This document shows, in pieces, positions 57,758 through 64,000 of a DNA stretch of 64,000 nt. Made by a program: the position numbers and the translations under genes. Each line of letters begins with the position of its first letter. Position 1 is the stretch's first letter. The notes beneath the pieces are model-generated. The model made no database searches and was not told where the DNA came from. It was given only the letters and a program-made list of their open reading frames with translations. The DNA lies in NCBI RefSeq assembly GCF_034351645.1, contig NZ_CP133782.1, forward strand, positions 4,159,001 to 4,223,000. Reading direction: 5' to 3'. The DNA is from Pseudomonas sp. DC1.2. GTDB lineage: Bacteria > Pseudomonadota > Gammaproteobacteria > Pseudomonadales > Pseudomonadaceae.

Positions 57758-58405
57758 TCAGCGCCCCGGCTCGTCGTTCCAAAGATATTTATGCAACTGC
57801 AATTGCAGACGCACTGGCAAGTTATCCGCCACCACCCAGTCAGCCAGGTCTCGCGCATTCAAATCATGATGACTTGGCGAGAACAAGACTTCGCCAGCAC
57901 GCCCGTCGAGGCCGAACTGGATAAGCTTGGACACGGCCCAGTCATAGTCTTCCCGCGAGCAGATGACAAACTTCACCTGGTCGTTGCGCGTGAGCAGCTC
58001 GATGTTCTCGTAACGATTTCGGTGAGCTTCTTTCGAGCCCGGGGTTTTCAGATCGACAACACGACTGACCCGAGGGTCGACTGCCGAGATATCCAAAGCG
58101 CCGCTGGTTTCCAACGAAACTTCGTAACCCGCATCACACAGCTGTTTGAGCAGCGAAATGGCGTTAGGTTGAGCCAGAGGTTCGCCACCCGTGACACAGA
58201 CGTAACGTGGACGAAAAGCTGCCACCTGCTCAAGGATGTCTTCGAGAGGGCGCAGGGTGCCGCCGGTAAAAGCGTAGGCACTGTCGCAGTATTGGCAACG
58301 CAATGGGCAACCGGTCAGGCGCACAAAAACAGTAGGCAGCCCGGCTGTCCGTGTTTCACCCTGCAACGAGTAGAAAACTTCGGTGATTCTTAATGTGTCT
58401 TGCAT
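57758..58405 (-). CDS. queE: 7-carboxy-7-deazaguanine synthase
   Basis: A 215-residue radical SAM enzyme that forms the 7-deazaguanine ring for queuosine. The [4Fe-4S] motif is [14 protein letters not shown] (about residues 31-44), after [26 protein letters not shown], and the SAM-binding GGE is in [12 protein letters not shown]. Start ATG 58405 is chosen on family length; a GTG three codons earlier (58414) is possible, and neither has a strong ribosome site. It follows cpoB after a terminator. Confidence 0.93.
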   Translation of the reverse strand: MQDTLRITEVFYSLQGETRTAGLPTVFVRLTGCPLRCQYCDSAYAFTGGTLRPLEDILEQVAAFRPRYVCVTGGEPLAQPNAISLLKQLCDAGYEVSLETSGALDISAVDPRVSRVVDLKTPGSKEAHRNRYENIELLTRNDQVKFVICSREDYDWAVSKLIQFGLDGRAGEVLFSPSHHDLNARDLADWVVADNLPVRLQLQLHKYLWNDEPGR

Positions 58406-58523
58406 AGTCGCCACGGGCGTAACAGCTAAACAGGCTGTCCGCCTCCGTCAGGCACTCAAGGGAACCCCGCCAACGCGTGAATCCCCAAAAGCGGTGTTTC
58501 AGAAAAGGGCGTGAATTCTAACG

Positions 58524-58548
58524 AAAAAACCCGCGACAGGCGCGGGTT
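58524..58548 (-). terminator. Terminator after cpoB
   Basis: AACCCGCG (58528-58535) and CGCGGGTT (58541-58548) form the stem; on the minus strand six T follow. It separates the tol-pal operon from queE-queC. Confidence 0.9.
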
Positions 58549-58571
58549 TCTTCACAACGGGTCAAACAGGC

Positions 58572-59414
58572 TTACATGCGCTGCAGATCGCGTTGAGCCA
58601 ACTGAGCGGCGGAAGTGCCCGGATATTGCGACACCACCTGCTGCAGAATGCCTTTGACCTTGTCGGTATGACCCAGTCGGCGCTCCACATCAGCGAGCTT
58701 GTACAGCGAGTCAGGCACTTTGGCATGCTTGGGGTACAGCTGAGAGACCTTGGCAAAAGCCTGACCTGCACCTTGCAGATCACCCTTGGCCAGGTTCACC
58801 TCACCCAGCCAATACTGGGCATTGCCCGCGTATTGGCTGTTCGGGTACTTGCGCAAGAAAGCGGCGAAGGCCTGACTGGCCTTGTCAAAATCCTTGGCTT
58901 TAATCAGGTCGAAGGCTGCGTCGTAATACAGCTTTTCCTTCGCCGGATCACCCGGTTCGCTGCTGGCGGCAGGCGCAGGAGTGGCAGCCCCCGCCGCCGC
59001 GCCTGCACTTGCTGCTGCGCCGGCGGCATTCAAATTGCCACCAGCAGAAGAATTATCAGGAGTCGCGGCTGGTGCAACGCCGGTTCCTATGCGCCGATCA
59101 AGATCCTGGTATCGCTCCAGGTTTTCCTGCTTCATGCGCGCAACATCATTTTGCAGAACTTCGATCACACCTTGTTGGCGCGAAATCTGTTCTTGCATCG
59201 ATTGCAGTTGGTTGAACAGCTCGCCCTGTGCCGAGACAGGGGTCGAAACCCCTCCCCCGGCATAGGCGCCGTTCGTACCGTAACCCGCAGGCGGATAACT
59301 GCTCCCGCTATTGTTATAACCGGAGTTGTTATCGACCACAGGAACCGCAGCCCACACCGCAAGCGGCGCGAGACTGAGAGCCAAAACAGTTACAGCACGA
59401 CGGCACGTTCGCAT
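58572..59414 (-). CDS. cpoB: Cell division coordinator CpoB (YbgF)
   Basis: A 280-residue periplasmic protein with a signal peptide (residues 1-23, ending VWAAVP), a Gly/Tyr/Ser-rich stretch, a coiled-coil (LFNQLQSMQEQISRQQGVIEVLQNDVARMKQE, about 65-98), an Ala/Pro linker, and C-terminal TPR repeats (YYDAAFDLIKAKDFDKASQAFAAFLRKYPNSQYAGNAQYWLGEV). It links outer-membrane constriction by Tol-Pal with peptidoglycan synthesis by PBP1b in E. coli. Last gene of the tol-pal operon, 6 bases after pal. Confidence 0.92.
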   Translation of the reverse strand: MRTCRRAVTVLALSLAPLAVWAAVPVVDNNSGYNNSGSSYPPAGYGTNGAYAGGGVSTPVSAQGELFNQLQSMQEQISRQQGVIEVLQNDVARMKQENLERYQDLDRRIGTGVAPAATPDNSSAGGNLNAAGAAASAGAAAGAATPAPAASSEPGDPAKEKLYYDAAFDLIKAKDFDKASQAFAAFLRKYPNSQYAGNAQYWLGEVNLAKGDLQGAGQAFAKVSQLYPKHAKVPDSLYKLADVERRLGHTDKVKGILQQVVSQYPGTSAAQLAQRDLQRM

Positions 59415-59420
59415 GACGAA

Positions 59421-59918
59421 TTACTTACGCAGTTCGACGCGACGGTTTTGAGCCCAGGACTGCTCGTCGTTGCCGGTAGCAACTGGACGCTCTTCGCCGT
59501 AGGAAACCAATTCCAGCTGAGCTGGGGAAACACCTTGCAGTACCAGGTAACGCTGAACGGCTTTCGCACGACGCTCGCCCAGTGCCATGTTGTACTCACG
59601 AGTACCACGTTCGTCGGTGTTGCCTTCCAGAACAACGCGAGCGCCGTTTGCTTTCAGGTCTTTGGCGTGAACGTCCAGAGCGCGCATGGCTTCTGGCTTC
59701 AGGTCCGAGCTGTCGTATTCGAAGTAGAAAGTGGTGATTGCACGCAGAGCAGCTTCTTCGCTCAGGGAGCCATCAACAGCACCAGTGTTAGCGCCGTAAC
59801 CAGCGTTTGGATCAACAGCGCCTTGACCGGCATTGTCGCCGCCTTTAGACGAGCAACCTACAGCTACAGCCATGGCCAGAGCCAGCGCAGCAAATTTACC
59901 AAACTTCAGCATTTCCAT
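59421..59918 (-). CDS. pal: Peptidoglycan-associated lipoprotein Pal (OprL)
   Basis: A 165-residue outer-membrane lipoprotein. The signal peptide ends in the lipobox AVGC (Cys about residue 22). The C-terminal OmpA-like domain has [25 protein letters not shown] and [27 protein letters not shown], which bind meso-diaminopimelate. Start ATG 59918 with AGGAGTTTTACG upstream. It anchors the outer membrane to peptidoglycan and pairs with TolB. In Pseudomonas it is also named oprL. Confidence 0.95.
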   Translation of the reverse strand: MEMLKFGKFAALALAMAVAVGCSSKGGDNAGQGAVDPNAGYGANTGAVDGSLSEEAALRAITTFYFEYDSSDLKPEAMRALDVHAKDLKANGARVVLEGNTDERGTREYNMALGERRAKAVQRYLVLQGVSPAQLELVSYGEERPVATGNDEQSWAQNRRVELRK

Positions 59919-59970
59919 CGTAAAACTCCTAATGAACCCCAGTGTGTTAAGTAAAGCGTGTAGCGCCGCG

Positions 59971-61272
59971 TCAGTTCAGGTAAGGGGACCAGGAAGGTTC
60001 TCTGACTTCGCCTTGTGCGGTAGGAAGCGGGAGCCTTACGCGTCCATTAATGGACACGAGCATCAAGACTCCCCGGCCCTGCTGGCGGGTGGCGTAGATT
60101 ACCATGGTGCCGTTGGGCGCGACAGTAGGCGACTCGTCCAGAGTGCTATCAGTTAGGATTTTTACGCTTCCGCGCTGCAAATCCTGAGCCGCCACCTTGA
60201 AATTAGTGAAGCCATCCTGGCGGTGAATCATCACCAGGGTCTTTTCGTCAGCCGACAGTTTAGGGTTGGCGTTGTAGTTACCGATGAATGTCACACGTTC
60301 CGCACCGCCACCGCCGACGCTGGTTTTATAGATTTGTGGCTTGCCGCCACGGTCGGAGGTGAAGTAGATGGTCGAACCATCTTTACCCCAGAACGGCTCG
60401 GTGTTAATGCCAGGACCGTTGGTGACACGAGAAATCTGACGCGAACCCAGGTTCATCACATAGATGTCAGGGTTACCGTCTTTCGACAGCACGAACGCCA
60501 GGCGATTGCCGTCTGGCGACCAGGCTGGCGCGCCGTTCAAGCCTTCGAAATTGGTGATTTGCTCACGGCGACCGGTGTCGATGTTCTGCATGAAAATACG
60601 TGGGCGACGCTGCTCGAAAGAGACATAAGCGATGCGCTTGCCGTCCGGTGCAAAACGCGGCGAAAGGATTGGCTCGCGCGATTGCAGCAGAGTCACGGCA
60701 CGGGCACCGTCATAATCCGAACGTTGCAGCGTGTAGCGAGTGTTCTTCTCGGAGAAACGCTCAGCGGTCACATACAGCAGACGTGTCGAGAACGCACCTT
60801 TAATGCCGGTGAGTTTTTCGAACGACTGGTCAGAGATGTAGTGCGCCATGTCTCGCAGTTGATCGACGGAGCCAGAGACACTGCCGGTCAGCACTTGCTG
60901 CTCGGTGGCGACGTTGAACAACGCGTATTGCACCTGCAGACGACCGCCCGCCGGAACAATGCTGCCGACCATCACGTACTGGGCACTCAAAGCCTTCCAG
61001 TCACGAAAAATGATTTCGCTCGCCTGAGTCGGCTGGCTGATCATGTTCTGCTTTGGAATCGGCGAGTAGTAACCCGAGTTGCGCAGGTCGTTGCCGATGA
61101 TTTCAGCCATGTCGTCCGGCAGTACGGTGCCGCCCTGGAAGCCGAATGGGACGACAGCGATCGGGGTTGCCCGATCGCTACCGCTGGTGACCAGAATGTT
61201 TTTTTCATCTGCTGTCGCTATCCCTGCCAGGCAGCAAATAACGACAAGCATTCCTCGAAGAAGGTTTCTCAC
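59971..61272 (-). CDS. tolB: Tol-Pal periplasmic protein TolB
   Basis: A 433-residue periplasmic protein with a signal peptide (residues 1-21, ending IATADE), an N-terminal alpha/beta domain ([31 protein letters not shown]), and a six-bladed beta-propeller with repeats such as [54 protein letters not shown] and [24 protein letters not shown]. It shuttles between Pal and TolA. It overlaps tolA by 4 bases (ATGA). Confidence 0.95.
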   Translation of the reverse strand: MRNLLRGMLVVICCLAGIATADEKNILVTSGSDRATPIAVVPFGFQGGTVLPDDMAEIIGNDLRNSGYYSPIPKQNMISQPTQASEIIFRDWKALSAQYVMVGSIVPAGGRLQVQYALFNVATEQQVLTGSVSGSVDQLRDMAHYISDQSFEKLTGIKGAFSTRLLYVTAERFSEKNTRYTLQRSDYDGARAVTLLQSREPILSPRFAPDGKRIAYVSFEQRRPRIFMQNIDTGRREQITNFEGLNGAPAWSPDGNRLAFVLSKDGNPDIYVMNLGSRQISRVTNGPGINTEPFWGKDGSTIYFTSDRGGKPQIYKTSVGGGGAERVTFIGNYNANPKLSADEKTLVMIHRQDGFTNFKVAAQDLQRGSVKILTDSTLDESPTVAPNGTMVIYATRQQGRGVLMLVSINGRVRLPLPTAQGEVREPSWSPYLN

Positions 61273-62348
61273 AAGGCTAGATCCTCAGGTGTGAATGTCA
61301 TCTTGAATGAACGATACGGAGCGAAATCGCTCGGCTTCATTCCCTGCATTTCTGTCAAACGTCCAATATTCTTGACCGCAGCTACAGCAGACGCGTCGAA
61401 CGGGCCATCGCCACTGGACTTGGAAACGCTGACCGAAGTCACCGTGCCGTCCGGCAACATGCCGATTTGCACCACAACCGTCATGCCTTTGCGTGCCGAA
61501 GGTGGACGAGCCCAGCCTTCCGCTGCACGTGCACGAATCAGGTCATCGAAACTGCCCGCGACTTCGTCACCCTGCTCATCGGCCAAAGCCTGCTGGCGCT
61601 GCGGCGTGTCGGAAAGCAAATCAGCCAGGGCCTGAGCCTTTTTATCTTCGGCGGACTTACGTGCCGCATCCTGCGATTTTTTCTTCGCAGCATCAGCAGC
61701 AGCTTTCTTCTTCGCATCCTCGGCGACTTTCTTCTTCGCCTCGTCCGCTTCAGCTTTCTTCTTGGCGTCGTCAGCGGCTTTTTTCTTCGCGTCTTCGACA
61801 ATCTTTTTCTTCGCTGCTTCAGCGGCCGCTTTCTTGGCCTCTTCTTCAGCAGCCTTCTTGGCTTCTTCTTCCGATTTCTTCTTGGCTATATCAGCCAATT
61901 GTTTCTCTTCAACCTTTTTGGCTTCGGCGGTCTTCTTCGCTTCGTCGGCTTTTTTGGCTTCGTCAGCCTTTTTCGCCTCCTCAGATTTCTTGGACTCGTC
62001 GGCCTTCTTGGCTTCCTCGGCTTTTTGAGCCGCTTCTTCTTTCTTTTGTTCCGCAGCCTTCACCGCTTCCTGCTCGACCTTCTTCTGTTCCATCTGTTCG
62101 ACTTCGGTCTGACGCGCAGCAGACTTCACCGCTTCACCCGCAATCTTCTGATTGGTCTGGGTGGTCGCGCGACTTTTCGATTTCAGCTGGTACAGCGTCG
62201 CCTGGACGATCGGCTTGGCCGGCGGCAACTCCGGGGTCAGGGCAAAACTGACGAACAACATGCCAAACACCAGCACGTGCAAGCCAATCGCCCAGACACT
62301 CGGCCAGAAGTAGCTTTCCGAGGCTGTTGGCTCTCGTTGTTGCTGCAT
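61269..62348 (-). CDS. tolA: Tol-Pal protein TolA
   Basis: A 359-residue inner-membrane protein that spans the periplasm. One transmembrane helix lies at about residues 14-36 ([23 protein letters not shown]). Residues about 60-245 form a long Lys/Ala/Glu-rich helix with many [15 protein letters not shown] units, and the C-terminal domain (about 265-359) includes [38 protein letters not shown]. The repeat region makes antisense frames look like Phe/Leu- or Ser-rich proteins, which are not genes. Overlaps tolR and tolB. Confidence 0.95.
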   Translation of the reverse strand: MQQQREPTASESYFWPSVWAIGLHVLVFGMLFVSFALTPELPPAKPIVQATLYQLKSKSRATTQTNQKIAGEAVKSAARQTEVEQMEQKKVEQEAVKAAEQKKEEAAQKAEEAKKADESKKSEEAKKADEAKKADEAKKTAEAKKVEEKQLADIAKKKSEEEAKKAAEEEAKKAAAEAAKKKIVEDAKKKAADDAKKKAEADEAKKKVAEDAKKKAAADAAKKKSQDAARKSAEDKKAQALADLLSDTPQRQQALADEQGDEVAGSFDDLIRARAAEGWARPPSARKGMTVVVQIGMLPDGTVTSVSVSKSSGDGPFDASAVAAVKNIGRLTEMQGMKPSDFAPYRSFKMTFTPEDLAL

Positions 62349-62809
62349 CAGGGCGCCTCGGTAATCAAGCCAACGTTACCGACTCCGGCTTTTTGCAACC
62401 CGCCCATGGCGCCCATGACGGAGCCGTAATCGACGGTCTTGTCGCCGCGAATGAAGACTTGCGTGTGCTTGCCGCCTTCATTACCGGCGCGGATGATTTT
62501 GGTCACCGCGTCGGTCATCTGCGGCAAGGTCATGGCCTTGTCCTGCTGTTTTTCTGTGTCGACTTCGCTGCCAAGGTTCCAGTAGTAGGTCTTGTCAGCC
62601 TTGATCGAAATGGTCAGGACCTGAGTGTTGTTGTCCTGCGGCAAGGCTTCGCTGGAAACCTTGGGCAGATCAACTTTCACGCCCTGATTGAGCATCGGCG
62701 CGGTCACCATGAAGATGACCAGTAGCACCAACATCACGTCGATGTATGGCACTACGTTCATCTCGGCAACCGGCTTGCGCTTTTTGCGAGCTCGAGCGAT
62801 TAAAGCCAT
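62348..62809 (-). CDS. tolR: Tol-Pal protein TolR
   Basis: A 153-residue ExbD/TolR protein with one N-terminal helix containing the essential Asp (PYIDVMLVLLVIFMVTAPML, about residues 22-41) and a periplasmic domain with VKVDLPKVSSEALPQ. With TolQ it uses the proton gradient to drive TolA. It starts 14 bases after tolQ and overlaps the tolA start by one base. Confidence 0.95.
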   Translation of the reverse strand: MALIARARKKRKPVAEMNVVPYIDVMLVLLVIFMVTAPMLNQGVKVDLPKVSSEALPQDNNTQVLTISIKADKTYYWNLGSEVDTEKQQDKAMTLPQMTDAVTKIIRAGNEGGKHTQVFIRGDKTVDYGSVMGAMGGLQKAGVGNVGLITEAP

Positions 62810-62823
62810 CGGGAATTACCTGC

Positions 62824-63519
62824 TTATTCTTCGCTGGTGTGCACTTTGCGGTGCAGGATCGCCTGGAATTCGTCGGCGAAGGTGTAGTAACGGCTCAGCA
62901 GGGTTTCGCTGCGAGAAGCAAAACGGTTGTAAGCGATAACGGCCGGGATCGCCGCGAACAGGCCGATGGCAGTAGCCACCAGTGCTTCGGCAATACCTGG
63001 GGCCACAGTGGCCAATGTCGCTTGCTGGGCAGTCGCCAAACCACGGAAGGAGTTCATGATGCCCCAGACCGTACCGAACAGACCGATGTACGGGCTCACG
63101 GAACCGACGGTGGCGAGGAATGGCAAGCTCTGCTCAAGCTTTTCTTCTTCGCGAGAAATGGCTACACGCATGGCACGCGCCACGCCTTCCATAACGGCTT
63201 CAGGATCAACACCTGGCTGCTGGCGCAGACGGGAGAACTCCTTGAAACCGGCACGGAAAATCTGCTCAACGCCCGAATCCGGATCAGGGTTGCTGCCGGC
63301 CTGACGGTAGAGTTTGGACAGATCGATACCCGACCAGAAGCGCTCTTCAAAACTCTCCAGAGCACGTCGACCGGCACGTATCAGATTGCTGCGTTGAAAG
63401 ATCATGATCCATGAGGTCACCGATGCGGCTACCAGAATCAGCATTACCAACTGCACCACGACGCTGGCATTGCTGACCAAGCTCCACATGGAGGAATGGT
63501 CGACGACGTTAGCTTCCAC
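62824..63519 (-). CDS. tolQ: Tol-Pal proton channel subunit TolQ
   Basis: A 231-residue ExbB/TolQ protein with three helices: about residues 18-38 ([21 protein letters not shown]), 138-160 ([24 protein letters not shown]) and 170-195 ([27 protein letters not shown]). The [10 protein letters not shown] and [21 protein letters not shown] motifs are the proton-channel signatures. It overlaps ybgC by 11 bases. Confidence 0.95.
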   Translation of the reverse strand: MEANVVDHSSMWSLVSNASVVVQLVMLILVAASVTSWIMIFQRSNLIRAGRRALESFEERFWSGIDLSKLYRQAGSNPDPDSGVEQIFRAGFKEFSRLRQQPGVDPEAVMEGVARAMRVAISREEEKLEQSLPFLATVGSVSPYIGLFGTVWGIMNSFRGLATAQQATLATVAPGIAEALVATAIGLFAAIPAVIAYNRFASRSETLLSRYYTFADEFQAILHRKVHTSEE

Positions 63520-63976
63520 GCTTTATCTCCTGCTTTGAGTGTGTACCCGCGCCGCTCTCGTCGGCAAAGGCCGCACGTAGAGCTTCGGGAATGGCCCGGG
63601 GTTTCAAACTGTTAGTGCGCACACAGGCCACCAGAAACTGCCCTTCGCAGAGCAGCACATTATCCGTAGCCCTCCTGACCTGCTGTTTGAAGCGCAGGCT
63701 GACACGGTTCAATTCGACTACTTCAGCGCTTACCAACAGTTCGTCGTCCAGTCGCGCCGGCGCGTGGTAACGCGCTTCGCTGGAATGCACGACAAACAAC
63801 AGGTCCTCCCCTGCCAGCTGGGACTGGGCAAAGCCCAGTTCCCGTAGCCGCTCGGTTCGAGCCCGCTCCATAAACTTGAGGTAATTAACGTAATACACGA
63901 TGCCGCCGGCATCGGTGTCCTCGTAATAAACGCGACAACGATGTGCGAACGGCTCAAGCCCGTTTTGCGCGCGCAT
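63509..63976 (-). CDS. ybgC: Tol-Pal-associated acyl-CoA thioesterase YbgC
   Basis: A 155-residue hot-dog thioesterase. The catalytic motif is [25 protein letters not shown] (about residues 18-42), with the Asp in TDAGG. It hydrolyses short acyl-CoAs in the cytoplasm and is the first gene of the tol-pal operon in most gamma-proteobacteria. ATG 63976 gives the family length. The operon promoter is beyond the window edge, where ruvB usually lies. Confidence 0.93.
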   Translation of the reverse strand: MRAQNGLEPFAHRCRVYYEDTDAGGIVYYVNYLKFMERARTERLRELGFAQSQLAGEDLLFVVHSSEARYHAPARLDDELLVSAEVVELNRVSLRFKQQVRRATDNVLLCEGQFLVACVRTNSLKPRAIPEALRAAFADESGAGTHSKQEIKRGS

Positions 63977-64000
63977 ACTCTAGTGCTTACTCCTCATGTT

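Noticed and set aside
61540..62170. Possible DNA tandem repeat array
   Set aside because: The periodicity is the coding repeat of the TolA helical domain, imperfect at DNA level and conserved in function.
61467..62429. Phe/Leu-rich and Ser-rich frames antisense to tolA, looking like membrane proteins
   Set aside because: They come from the Lys/Ala/Glu codon repeats of the TolA helix read backwards.

Overview
The window is a stretch of Pseudomonas chromosome, most likely the P. fluorescens group. The reasons are the GC-rich coding sequence, the Entner-Doudoroff/glucose-uptake cluster (gap, edd-glk-gltR-gtrS, gtsABCD-oprB, hexR/zwf-pgl-eda), the arcDABC operon, the fadD1/fadD2 pair with its hydrolase and MaoC neighbours, the gcs-type glycine-cleavage locus, and many short REP-like inverted repeats between genes. 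It is almost all core genome. I see no prophage, insertion sequence, CRISPR array or toxin-antitoxin module, and I found no clearly new multi-gene system. The most original signals are regulatory.

Layout. 1-3.7 kb: an acetyltransferase fragment, an exported methyltransferase, yihY-def, csbD and a small unknown gene. 3.8-9.2 kb: fadD1, fadD2 and, divergently, an alpha/beta hydrolase and a MaoC hydratase. 9.3-12.1 kb: a DUF2383 protein, a DUF3820 protein, a class V aminotransferase and an intradiol-dioxygenase-like protein with one expected iron ligand replaced. 12.3-31.0 kb: the glucose block. OprB and GtsABCD import glucose; Glk, Zwf, Pgl, Edd and Eda convert it to pyruvate and glyceraldehyde-3-phosphate; Gap continues downwards. 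HexR and GltR/GtrS are the local regulators. I find HexR-type operators at zwf and in the edd-gap gap, Hfq/Crc-type A-rich motifs before several genes, and one long promoter architecture shared by gtsA and the neighbouring AGE-family isomerase gene.

31.2-36.7 kb: a haem/iron unit (ECF sigma factor, FecR-type anti-sigma, TonB-dependent haem receptor with a signalling domain, haem oxygenase) with Fur-like boxes, then a DUF454 protein. 36.9-40.5 kb: a dCache chemoreceptor and a CoA-transferase. 41.0-46.4 kb: the arginine deiminase operon arcDABC behind an ANR-type promoter, then a DUF5064 protein. 46.5-54.3 kb: a sigma-54 activator of the TyrR/GcsR type followed by gcvH, gcvP, sdaA and gcvT, with a readable sigma-54 promoter, TyrR-like boxes and an IHF-like site.

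54.7-64 kb: a cold-shock protein, an RDD membrane protein, nadA, tRNA-Lys, queC-queE, and the Tol-Pal envelope operon (ybgC-tolQ-tolR-tolA-tolB-pal-cpoB), all on the minus strand from nadA onward. Reading was by eye from the sequence; family names are from recall of conserved motifs and gene order, without database searches.
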